From the NCBI GenBank assembly GCA_023664705.1, contig JAMPFE010000003.1, positions 91,217-155,216 on the forward strand: 64,000 bases of DNA. The letters run 5' to 3'. Each line of letters starts with the position of its first letter. The stretch's first letter is position 1. The notes beneath the pieces were generated by a model, which was not told the origin of the DNA, ran no database searches, and saw nothing but the letters and a program-made list of their open reading frames with translations. The DNA is from Lachnospiraceae bacterium. GTDB taxonomy: Bacteria; Bacillota; Clostridia; Oscillospirales; Ruminococcaceae. Of the stretch, positions 33,686-41,062 are shown in pieces. Position numbers and translations under genes: made by a program.

Positions 33686-35438
33686 TTTGAGCGCCCCCTT
33701 CCTCGTTCTCCTGCTCGAGGAGCTCCTCCTCGGTGTACTGCGTGAGACATATCTCGCGGTAGACCTCGCAGCTTTTCAGCAGCTGCGCGTGAGTGCCTAT
33801 CCCGACAGCCTCCCCGTCGTCGAGGACGATTATCTTGTCCGCGTGGCGAATGGAGTTCGCCCTCTGCGATACGATAACGCAGGTCGTCGGCAGCATTTTC
33901 AAGGCCTTGCGGAGGCTCGCGTCCGTCGCGTAGTCGAGCGCGGACGAGCTGTCGTCGAGTATCAATATCTCGGGATCCTGCGCGACGGCTCTCGCGATAG
34001 TCAGGCGCTGCTTCTGCCCGCCCGAAAGGTTCTTGCCGCCTTGGAGGATACGCGCGTCAAGCCCGCCGTCGAGGTTGTCCGTAAACTCCTTAGCCTGCGC
34101 AATTTCGAGAGCCTTGTATATCCGTTCGTCGGGGATGTCCGTCCTGCCGAGCGCCATATTTTCGCGGAGCGTGCCGCTGAGCAGCTCCGTTTTCTGCGGA
34201 ACGATGCCGACGAGCCGCCGAAGCTCCTCGGTGGGGTAGTCGCGCACGTCCGCGCCGTTTATCCTCACGGAGCCGCTGTCGCAGTCGTAGAAGCGACACA
34301 GCAGGTTCACGAGCGTGGATTTTCCCGAGCCCGTGCCGCCGATAATGCCGAGAGTTTCCCCGCGCCCGAGCGTAAACGAGATTTTCTCGAGCGAGTTCTC
34401 CCCGCCGACGTAGGAGAAGCTCACGTTCTCAAATTCAACGGCGGGAGCGCTCTCGTCTTGCTTCGGGGAGCTCTCCGCGCCGACAACCGAGGGCTGCATA
34501 TCGAAAATCTCGTTGATACGCGCCGCCGAAGCCGCCGCCTTTGTGAAAATCGTCACGAGATTTGCGACCACGACGAGCGCGAGCGAGATTTGCGTCATAT
34601 AGTTGACGAGCGCGATGACCTTGCCCTGCGTAAGCCCGTCGACGCCGCCGTCCACGAAGCCGCCGCCGAGCCACACTATCAGCAGATACGCGGCGTTCAC
34701 CGCAATGAATATCGCGGGGTTCAGCAGCGCGTTTATCCGCCCCGCCCTCACCGCGAATTTTCGGTATTCCTCGGCGGTCTCCTCGAAGCGCTCTTTCTCG
34801 TAATCCTGCCGCGAGAACGCCCTTACCACGCGCACACCCGAGAGATTTTCGCGCGTTATCCGCGAAATGCCGTCTAGCGACCTCTGCTGCTGTTTGAAGA
34901 GCTTTACGGTAACGCGCATTATCGGGTACATAACGGCGACTATCGCCGCCATAGCGCCGAGGAAGATAAGCGACAGCCGCGCCGAAATGGTAAACGCCAT
35001 TACCGTCGCGCCGATAACGAGGAACGGCGCTCTCACGACGAGCCTTATCAGCATCGCGACGGCGGTCTGCACTTGGTTCACGTCGTTGGAGATGCGCGTT
35101 ACCAGCGCCGCCGTACCGAGCGTGTCAAGCTCCTTGTAGGAGAGCGTGTTGATGTGCTTGTATAAATCGTCGCGCAGGCGCGTTCCCACGCCCTGCGAGG
35201 CGACGCTTGCCATATATTGGCAGATAAGCGCGAACGTCAGCCCGCACACCGCCAGAACGACCAGCGTTATCCCGTGCCGCCAAATATAGCCCGTATCCGC
35301 GTTTTTAATGCCCACGTCGATTATCTCCGCCATAACCAGCGGCACTATCAGCTCGAACACCGCCTCCGTGAACTTGCATACGGGTCCGACGGTGACGTTG
35401 AGCTTGAATTCTTTCAAATATCTCGCCAGCCTGAACAT
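33678..35438 (-). CDS. ABC exporter half-transporter (degenerate ATPase site)
   Basis: 586 residues with the same layout as its partner. Walker A GGTGSGKST and signature LSGGQKQRLTIAR are normal, but Walker B reads LILDDSSSALD with Asp where the catalytic Glu should be. That pattern marks the subunit bearing the non-hydrolysing site in heterodimeric exporters and supports pairing with the 582-residue protein. First gene of the operon, with its own promoter at 35484-35512. Confidence 0.93.
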   Translation of the reverse strand: MFRLARYLKEFKLNVTVGPVCKFTEAVFELIVPLVMAEIIDVGIKNADTGYIWRHGITLVVLAVCGLTFALICQYMASVASQGVGTRLRDDLYKHINTLSYKELDTLGTAALVTRISNDVNQVQTAVAMLIRLVVRAPFLVIGATVMAFTISARLSLIFLGAMAAIVAVMYPIMRVTVKLFKQQQRSLDGISRITRENLSGVRVVRAFSRQDYEKERFEETAEEYRKFAVRAGRINALLNPAIFIAVNAAYLLIVWLGGGFVDGGVDGLTQGKVIALVNYMTQISLALVVVANLVTIFTKAAASAARINEIFDMQPSVVGAESSPKQDESAPAVEFENVSFSYVGGENSLEKISFTLGRGETLGIIGGTGSGKSTLVNLLCRFYDCDSGSVRINGADVRDYPTEELRRLVGIVPQKTELLSGTLRENMALGRTDIPDERIYKALEIAQAKEFTDNLDGGLDARILQGGKNLSGGQKQRLTIARAVAQDPEILILDDSSSALDYATDASLRKALKMLPTTCVIVSQRANSIRHADKIIVLDDGEAVGIGTHAQLLKSCEVYREICLTQYTEEELLEQENEEGGAQNG

Positions 35439-35483
35439 TTATCGAAAGCACCCCCGGTTCTTTTAAATCAACCTTATCCTATT

Positions 35484-35512
35484 ATTATAATATATTTTTT
35501 TAAAATTGTAAA
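35484..35512 (-). promoter_or_regulatory. Promoter of the ABC exporter operon
   Basis: On the minus strand TTTACA (35512-35507), 17 bp, TATAAT (35489-35484), about 46 bp before the start codon. Confidence 0.75.
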
Positions 35513-35520
35513 GATATTTC

Positions 35521-35549
35521 TTGACATTTTGTCCAAAAAGCGGTAAAAT
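35521..35549 (+). promoter_or_regulatory. Promoter of the sialate esterase operon
   Basis: TTGACA (35521-35526), 17 bp, TAAAAT (35544-35549). Diverges from the ABC exporter promoter only 8 bp away, so the two may compete or share a regulator. Confidence 0.8.
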
Positions 35550-35581
35550 ATAAGTAGTATTCTTGAAAGGAGAATTTTTTT

Positions 35582-37093
35582 ATGGGAAATTTTCGGACAG
35601 CGCCTATCTTCACCGACGGAATGGTTCTGCAGCGCGATAAAAACATCTGCGTTTTCGGGACGGGCGACGAGGGCACGCTTATCCACGGCGAGCTTTGCGG
35701 CTTTCATTCCTGCTGCACCGTAAGGGACGGCAAATGGAAGATAACCTTCCCGCGCATGGGGGCGTGCCGCCACGTCATTCTGAAGCTCTACGACGACGAC
35801 AACGACAACGTTGTCCGCATTGAGAACGTCGCTATCGGCGAGGTCTGGCTCGCGGGCGGGCAGTCGAATATGGAGTTCGAGCTCTGCAACTGCATAGGCG
35901 GAAAGGAGTCCCTCGAAAACGACGACGTAAAGGACGTCCGCTATTACTACGTGCCCAAGAAAACGCACTACGACGACGATTACGAGGAGCAGATGCAGAA
36001 CGCCCGCTGGACGGATTTTTCCGATAAGGAAGCCGCCGCGCACTGGAGCGCCGTAGGCTACTATTTCGCCAAGGAGATGTCGCACTACCTCGACGTAACG
36101 GTCGGCGTTATCGGCTGCAACTGGGGCGGCACGTCCGCCTCCTGCTGGATAGAGCGCGAGTATGCCACGGGCGACACCAAGGTGTATTTCGACGACTACG
36201 ACGCGGCTGTCGAGGGCAAGGATATCGGGCAGCTCATTGCCGATTACCGCGAATACGAAAAATATCAGCAGGCTTGGTGGGCGAAAAGCGCCGAATACTA
36301 CGCCTCCGAGGGCGAGCACACGTGGGAGGGCTGTCTGGAATACTGCATGTCTGTGGGACCCGACCGCTACCCGGGACCCGTCGCTCCGTGCAGCCCCAAC
36401 GCGCCCGGCGTCCTCTACGAGAGCATGGTGTCGCGCGTGCTGCCGTATACGCTCGGCGGCGTGCTCTGGTATCAGGGCGAGAGCGACGACATCCGCCCCG
36501 ACGCGTATTACACGCTCCTCACGCAGCTTATCCGCAACTGGCGCGAGGCTTGGGGCGACGACTCGCTCCCGTTCATTATCGGGCAGCTCCCGATGTACGC
36601 GGGCGGCAATCCCGACGGCGACAGCTGGTGCCGTATCCGCGAGGCTCAGATGCGCGTGTACAACACGATAAAGAACACGGGCATAGCCGTGCTGCTCGAC
36701 TGCGGCGAGCGCGACGATATCCACCCGAAGGATAAGCAGCCCGTAGGGCACCGCTTCGCCATGCAGGCGCTCGACATAGTCTACAGCGGCTGCGACGGAG
36801 CGTTCGCGCCCGTGCTGAAAAACGTCATCTGGCGCGGCGATATGGTGGAGCTGCAGTTCGCCAACGCGCGCGGCGGCTTCAAGGTAAAGGGCGAGCCCGA
36901 GGGCTTCGAGATGTGCGGCGAGGACGGCGTATACATGCCCGTCTACGCGGATGTTTCGGGCGAGCGCATCTTCCTCTCCGACGACTCCATCGAGCGCCCC
37001 TGCGGAGTGCGCTATCTCTGGAAGAACCACGCCGAGATACACATCTTCAGCGGGTTCGGACTGCCGCTCGCGCCGTTCAGAATAAAACGCTAA
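35582..37093 (+). CDS. Sialate O-acetylesterase-like SGNH hydrolase
   Basis: 503 residues; GAAAGGAG precedes the ATG. Block I with the nucleophilic serine is AGGQSNMEFE (about 92-101). WYQGESD is the characteristic oxyanion block near 299. DDIHPKDKQPVGHR near 379 carries the catalytic Asp-His. These enzymes remove O-acetyl groups from sialic acids or plant polysaccharides. There is no signal peptide, so it probably works on imported sugars in the cytoplasm. No sialidase or transporter lies beside it, so the sugar is uncertain. Confidence 0.88.
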   Translation: MGNFRTAPIFTDGMVLQRDKNICVFGTGDEGTLIHGELCGFHSCCTVRDGKWKITFPRMGACRHVILKLYDDDNDNVVRIENVAIGEVWLAGGQSNMEFELCNCIGGKESLENDDVKDVRYYYVPKKTHYDDDYEEQMQNARWTDFSDKEAAAHWSAVGYYFAKEMSHYLDVTVGVIGCNWGGTSASCWIEREYATGDTKVYFDDYDAAVEGKDIGQLIADYREYEKYQQAWWAKSAEYYASEGEHTWEGCLEYCMSVGPDRYPGPVAPCSPNAPGVLYESMVSRVLPYTLGGVLWYQGESDDIRPDAYYTLLTQLIRNWREAWGDDSLPFIIGQLPMYAGGNPDGDSWCRIREAQMRVYNTIKNTGIAVLLDCGERDDIHPKDKQPVGHRFAMQALDIVYSGCDGAFAPVLKNVIWRGDMVELQFANARGGFKVKGEPEGFEMCGEDGVYMPVYADVSGERIFLSDDSIERPCGVRYLWKNHAEIHIFSGFGLPLAPFRIKR

Positions 37094-37115
37094 ACAAGAA
37101 ATCGAGGTATAATTT

Positions 37116-37883
37116 ATGATAGCTTTGGTAACGGGCGCAAGCTCGGGCATAGGACGCGACATCGCCCGCTCCCTCGCGCGTCACGGGATAAACGTAATAA
37201 TCACGGCGCGCCGCCGCGACAGGCTGGTCGAGCTGAAAAACGAGCTCACCGAGCGGTACGGCGTAAAGGTAATGTGCATCTCCGCCGACCTCTCCAAGGA
37301 AAATCAGGTTTTCGCGCTGTACAATAAGGTGCGCAAGTACAACATCGACATCCTCATCAACAACGCGGGCTACGGCGTTTTCGGCGACTTTACCGAGACC
37401 GACCTCGAGCGCGAGCTGGATATGCTCGACGTCAACGTAAAGGCGTTCCACATACTGTTCAAGCTGTTCCTGCGCGATTTCAAAAAGCGCGACTGCGGCT
37501 ATATTCTGAACACGGCGAGCGTCGCGGGATTTCTCCCGGGACCGTGGTTCTCGTCCTATTACGCCAGCAAGGGCTATATCGTCCGCATGACGCAGGCTGT
37601 CGCGGAGGAGCTTCGCTCGAAGCGCAGCAACGTCCGCGTCTCCATGCTCTGCCCGGGACCCGTCTCCACGGAGTTCAGCGAAACGGCGCGCGTGAAATTC
37701 CTCACCCGCCCCTACCCCAGCGAAAAGCTCGCCGAGCACGCGGTAAGGGAGATGTTCGCGGGCACGCTGATGATAAGCGAAAACGGCTTTATGAAGACGG
37801 CGGTGTGCCTCGGGAAGATGCTCCCCGACAAGGTCCTCGCGGTCATGGCGGGTCTGTTCCAGTCCAAGAGAGAAAGGTCGTAG
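37116..37883 (+). CDS. Short-chain dehydrogenase/reductase
   Basis: 255 residues. NAD(P) motif VTGASSGIG at about 5-13, NNAGYG near 88, and catalytic YYASK near 149-153, with the Ser in NTASVAG. RRRDR after the second strand suggests NADP(H) preference. It resembles DltE/YqjQ-type SDRs with PxPVxTxF-like CPGPVSTEF. The substrate cannot be told from sequence. It lies 22 bp after the esterase and 8 bp before the thioesterase, so it is probably in one operon with both. Confidence 0.88.
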   Translation: MIALVTGASSGIGRDIARSLARHGINVIITARRRDRLVELKNELTERYGVKVMCISADLSKENQVFALYNKVRKYNIDILINNAGYGVFGDFTETDLERELDMLDVNVKAFHILFKLFLRDFKKRDCGYILNTASVAGFLPGPWFSSYYASKGYIVRMTQAVAEELRSKRSNVRVSMLCPGPVSTEFSETARVKFLTRPYPSEKLAEHAVREMFAGTLMISENGFMKTAVCLGKMLPDKVLAVMAGLFQSKRERS

Positions 37884-37891
37884 GTGACGCA

Positions 37892-38323
37892 ATGCCGAAT
37901 ATCACGGAAGTGACCGTCCGTTACGCCGAAACGGACTGCATGGGCGTAGTCCACCACGCGGTGTACCCCGTGTGGTTCGAGATAGCGCGGACGGATTACA
38001 TCAAGGCGGCGGGCATGAGCTACGCGGAAATGGAAAAAAACGGCGTAATGCTCCCCGTAACGGGCATTTCCTGCAAATACAGGCTCCCCGCGCGGTACGA
38101 CGACGCGCTGCTCATCGAGGCGAGGATCGCGCGTTTGACCCCCGCGCGCATAGAGTTCGAGTACACGGTAACGCGCAAGGGCGAAACGGAAACGCTCTCG
38201 ACGGGCATGAGCTCGCACGGCTTCGTGGATTCGCGGACGTTTAAGCCGCTGAATTTCAAAAAGGCGATGCCCGAGTTTTACGCGGTCATGGAAAAGCGGG
38301 CGGCGCTCGACGGGAGAGGTTGA
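37892..38323 (+). CDS. YbgC/FadM-like acyl-CoA thioesterase
   Basis: 143 residues from the ATG at 37892 with GGTG upstream. Single hotdog domain: RYAETDCMGVVHHAVYPVWF (about 10-29) holds the conserved Asp and the helix typical of 4HBT-type thioesterases. Probably hydrolyses acyl-CoA in the cytoplasm. Stop and rsmE start are one base apart. Confidence 0.88.
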   Translation: MPNITEVTVRYAETDCMGVVHHAVYPVWFEIARTDYIKAAGMSYAEMEKNGVMLPVTGISCKYRLPARYDDALLIEARIARLTPARIEFEYTVTRKGETETLSTGMSSHGFVDSRTFKPLNFKKAMPEFYAVMEKRAALDGRG

Positions 38324-38324
38324 T

Positions 38325-39062
38325 ATGGAGCGCTGGAGATATCCGAGGTTTTTCACGGACAACATATCCGATGAAACGGCAGTCGTCGTCGGCGAGGACG
38401 TAAAGCACATAACCTCCGTGCTGCGGATGAGAAAGGGCGCGCTTGCGGTGCTTTGCGACGGTCGGCGCACGGATTACCTCGCCGAGCTCGGCGAGGCAGC
38501 GGGCGAAAGCTGCGTTTTCCACATACTGGAAAAAAGCCCCAACGAAGCGGAGCCGAGCATTTATCTGCGCCTGTTTCAGGCAATGCCGAAGGGCGATAAA
38601 ATGGAGTTCATCGTGCAGAAGGCTGTGGAGTGCGGCGCGTCGGAGATAATCCCGATCTTCACCAAGCGCTGCGTTTCCAGACCCGACGCAAAGCAAATGG
38701 CGAAAAAGCTGCCGAGGTACCAAAAAATCGCGCTTGAAGCGGCGAAGCAGTGCGGGCGCGGGATTATACCGACGGTAAAAAAAGCGGCAGAATTTACCGA
38801 ATTGAAAAATTTCATTTCCGCCGAAAATACGGGAATAATGTTTTATGAGTGCTCCGAAACGCCGCTGAAAAGCGCCGTGAGCGAATTTCGCAAAAATGTG
38901 GATATCGTCGTCGGCAGCGAGGGCGGCTTTGAACCCTCCGAGGCGGAGGAGCTGCAACGGCTCGGCTTCGCGGCGGTATCGCTCGGAAAGCGTATTCTCA
39001 GATGCGAGACAGCTCCTATAGCGGCGCTCTCGGTTTTGATGAATATGACAGGAAATATGTAG
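38325..39062 (+). CDS. rsmE: 16S rRNA m3U1498 methyltransferase RsmE
   Basis: 245 residues. N-terminal PUA-like domain (RYPRFFTDNI, HITSVLRMRKGA) followed by a SPOUT knot domain with QKAVECGASEIIPIFTKRC and IVVGSEGGFEPSEAEEL; the final LGKRILRCETAPIAAL forms the AdoMet-binding knot. Methylates U1498 of 16S rRNA (E. coli numbering). Last gene of the esterase operon. Confidence 0.95.
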   Translation: MERWRYPRFFTDNISDETAVVVGEDVKHITSVLRMRKGALAVLCDGRRTDYLAELGEAAGESCVFHILEKSPNEAEPSIYLRLFQAMPKGDKMEFIVQKAVECGASEIIPIFTKRCVSRPDAKQMAKKLPRYQKIALEAAKQCGRGIIPTVKKAAEFTELKNFISAENTGIMFYECSETPLKSAVSEFRKNVDIVVGSEGGFEPSEAEELQRLGFAAVSLGKRILRCETAPIAALSVLMNMTGNM

Positions 39063-39099
39063 TCCGTTTGGTGAAAGTTACCAAAATTTTCGCCGATAC

Positions 39100-39128
39100 T
39101 TGCAATTTTTTTGCAAAAGGTATATAAT
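39100..39128 (+). promoter_or_regulatory. Promoter for the acidic membrane protein gene
   Basis: TTGCAA (39100-39105), 17 bp, TATAAT (39123-39128), 52 bp before the ATG at 39181, with AAGGAGG before the start. Confidence 0.78.
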
Positions 39129-39180
39129 ATATGTACAGAACGGAAACCGACGGTTTCCGCAAGCTTAAGGAGGAATAGCT

Positions 39181-39501
39181 ATGAAGGCTTTGGGAATTTT
39201 TATGGTAGGCGCGTTGGCTGTCGCGGGAGGGATCGCCGCCGCGACGTATATCACCAAGAAAAAGCTCGAAAAGGAAAACGAGGATAATTACTACGACGAT
39301 TGGGACAGCGACGATATCGACGACGATTGGGACTTCGATTTCGACGAGGATATGGACGTCGAGGACGAACCGTCGCTCGCGAAGGCTGTCGCGGACGCCG
39401 TTCCCGAGAGCAGCGCGTCGGAGAGCGAGACCGCGTCGCCGTTCTCGGACAGCGATATTTTCTCCGAGGAGACCGGCGAGGACTCCGACGAGGAGCTGTA
39501 A
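39181..39501 (+). CDS. Small acidic membrane-anchored protein
   Basis: 106 residues. Residues 4-24 are a membrane helix (LGIFMVGALAVAGGIAAATY), followed by KKKLEK and then a very acidic region with many Asp, Glu and Ser residues (YYDDWDSDDIDDDWDFDFDE and later SESETASPFS). I know no family. A strong promoter and ribosome binding site suggest it is well expressed. The positive cluster after the helix predicts a cytoplasmic tail, probably disordered. Confidence 0.8.
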   Translation: MKALGIFMVGALAVAGGIAAATYITKKKLEKENEDNYYDDWDSDDIDDDWDFDFDEDMDVEDEPSLAKAVADAVPESSASESETASPFSDSDIFSEETGEDSDEEL

Positions 39502-39564
39502 TTTAAGCCGAATTAAACAAGCGCGGCGTCGGGCAATGCTCCGGCGCTGCATTGTTATGCGGAA

Positions 39565-39602
39565 AACATTATGCCCCCGCGTTTCCGCAGGGGCATAATG
39601 TT
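39565..39602 (+). terminator. Hairpin after the acidic protein gene
   Basis: 13-bp perfect stem (AACATTATGCCCC 39565-39577 with GGGGCATAATGTT 39590-39602), 12-nt loop. The T run is interrupted by G, so termination efficiency is uncertain. Confidence 0.6.
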
Positions 39603-39752
39603 GGTTTGGTTGGTAATTATATGAAAAGGGTGGTTAGCAATTTCAAAGCACTTTCTGTGCTGATATTACATATTTTAACAGTTTTGTATGATATTTGTAA
39701 GTTGCTTTTGTGAAAATTGTGTGAAATTTTCACGGAATGTGCTGTAAAACGG

Positions 39753-40094
39753 CTAGATATTTTGACCGAATTTTCGCAGTATGTCGCGCATCAAATCCCT
39801 GTCGACTGACCATAGCTTCGTTTTGCCGCGCGGCAGGTCGTCGACGCGGTATTCAAAGCGTATAAAAATCTCGCTGTAATCCTCTCTGTAATAAAAAATG
39901 CAGAGAAGATATTTCTCTTTTGTGGCGTAATAATTTACCGGAGTAAAGCCGAGAACTGCCCGAATGTCGCTTTCCAGAGCCGTTTCGACCTGTTTCAGCG
40001 GGACTGCCTCGAACTGCACCTTTTTGGTGAGCGGCAGGCTCTCCGCGCGCCTGTCCTCCTCGGTTTTGATGTTTTTCCTGAAAAATCCGAACAT
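39753..40094 (-). CDS. Small protein of unknown function
   Basis: 113 residues from the ATG at 40094, chosen because AAAGGAG precedes it; the frame also runs to 40127. Starts MFGFFRKNIKTEEDRRAE, with no membrane helix. Residues 25-110 alternate strands and helices (KVQFEAVPLKQVETALESDI; YLLCIFYYREDYSEIFIRFE). I do not recognise a family. It stands alone, divergent from repeat copy C, which begins 27 bp upstream. Confidence 0.7.
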   Translation of the reverse strand: MFGFFRKNIKTEEDRRAESLPLTKKVQFEAVPLKQVETALESDIRAVLGFTPVNYYATKEKYLLCIFYYREDYSEIFIRFEYRVDDLPRGKTKLWSVDRDLMRDILRKFGQNI

Positions 40095-40279
40095 AATGAA
40101 TACTCCTTTCGCGGTCGTTTTTTGCAAGTTTTCGACTGGGAAATTGCAAAAATTTTTGGTTTTGGCAACTAATCGTTGAAATCTGTGTATTATTTTGCAG
40201 TCTTTTGCAGTCGGCGTGCAGTTATTTGCAGCCGTTTTGCAGTTAAATGCAGATTTTTGCGGTTTTCGACTGTAAATAT

Positions 40280-40308
40280 TTGGAAGCGCTGTAATTTTAT
40301 GTTAAAAT
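40280..40308 (+). promoter_or_regulatory. Candidate promoter inside repeat copy C
   Basis: TTGGAA (40280-40285), 17 bp, TAAAAT (40303-40308) preceded by TG, 21 bp after the GCGG at 40259. Same geometry as copies A and B. Confidence 0.5.
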
Positions 40309-40448
40309 CTGGGATTTACAGTGCTAACTAATTCGAGGGTTGAAAAGTTTGCAGTTTTTTGCAGTCGCGGGGGTGATATGATGTTTTTCGTTGGGTGGAT
40401 TTCTTGGTCGGATTACGTTGCTTTTTATTAAACCACTAACCTCGGTGC

Positions 40449-40545
40449 AAGAGGACACCCTTCGGGGAAGGGGGAGGAGGGCAGGCGGCTCTTCTTCGTC
40501 ACTCTCGCGCTTAAATCCTCCCCCTTCCCCTACGGGTTTCCTCTT
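40449..40545 (+). repeat. 30-bp hairpin of repeat copy C
   Basis: Left arm 40449-40478 and right arm 40516-40545 pair at 27 of 30 positions, with mismatches at the same three places as copy B. The inner part of the stem (GGGGAAGGGGGAGGA) differs from copy B (GGGAGAGGGGGGAAC) and the right arm has changed to match. The loop is unrelated to that of copy B. Confidence 0.85.
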
Positions 40546-40705
40546 CCGATCTCCTTCCCCTCTCCCTTTCCTCCTCCTTCGCAGGTTTGCGCGCGTGGAG
40601 GAATTGTTTATCGCGTCAATCTTCTTGCGCTTCAACCATATGTTATCGTCGGTGGTCTCACTGTATAGGAACCTTTTTTCGAGAGGTACATAAGGGCGGT
40701 GTTAT

Positions 40706-40757
40706 GCCCGTTAACTAGCTACTAACAACTATTCTCTAAATACTAATTTGCCGTTAA
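40706..40757 (-). mobile_element. Half copy of the rpsG-fusA palindromic element
   Basis: The reverse complement (…TAGAGAATAGTTGTTAGTAG…) resembles the left half of the element at 23316. The opposite half is missing. It overlaps a possible feoA promoter. Confidence 0.5.
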
Positions 40758-40783
40758 CTAAAAGCGCTGCCCGCGCATATAAT
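40754..40783 (+). promoter_or_regulatory. Possible feoAB promoter
   Basis: TTAACT (40754-40759), 18 bp, TATAAT (40778-40783), about 37 bp before the feoA start. The -35 box is a 4-of-6 match and comes from the end of the repeat remnant. No clear Fur box seen. Confidence 0.45.
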
Positions 40784-40819
40784 GCCGTAACTCGAAATTA
40801 TGTGTTTGGGGTGACAAAA

Positions 40820-41062
40820 TTGAACGAAAACAACGAAAAACGCCTGTGCGATATTGCCGTCGGGGAAAACGCCGTCGTCGAGCGCCTTACGATACACGGC
40901 TCGATGCGGCGCAGATTGTTGGATATCGGACTGTGCGGCGGCACCGCCGTGGAGTGCGTCGGGAAAAGCCCCATGGGCGACCCGCGCGCTTACCTGATAC
41001 GCGGCGCCGTTATCGCTATCCGCGACTGCGACAGCCGCGGCGTTATAGTGAGGGGGATATAA
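40820..41062 (+). CDS. feoA: FeoA family ferrous iron transport protein
   Basis: 80 residues from a TTG at 40820, with GGGGTG six bases upstream; a GTG at 40811 is an in-frame alternative. SH3-like FeoA domain: LCDIAVGENAVVERL (about 8-22), RRRLLDIGLCGGTAVECV (about 28-45) and GDPRAYLIRGAVIAIR. Small cytoplasmic partner needed for FeoB-driven Fe(II) uptake. It is directly followed by feoB with no gap. Confidence 0.9.
   Translation: MNENNEKRLCDIAVGENAVVERLTIHGSMRRRLLDIGLCGGTAVECVGKSPMGDPRAYLIRGAVIAIRDCDSRGVIVRGI

Larger units (their letters stand above)
40122..40579 (+). repeat. Copy C of the phased-GCAG element, with hairpin
   Basis: TTGCAA boxes at 40122 and 40144 (16 bp apart). GCAG motifs at 40197, 40207, 40218, 40228, 40239 and 40249, with GCGG at 40259: the same 10/11/10/11/10/10 pattern as copy A. 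A candidate promoter is at 40280-40308, then the TTCTTGGTCGGATTACGTTGC block, the hairpin at 40449-40545 and the CCGATCTCCTTCCCCTCTCC tail. It fills most of the 725-bp gap before feoA. Bases 40580-40705 show nothing I can name. Confidence 0.85.

Noticed and set aside
40754..40783. Fur box upstream of feoA
   Set aside because: No GATAATGATTATC-like inverted repeat found; iron control cannot be read from this sequence.
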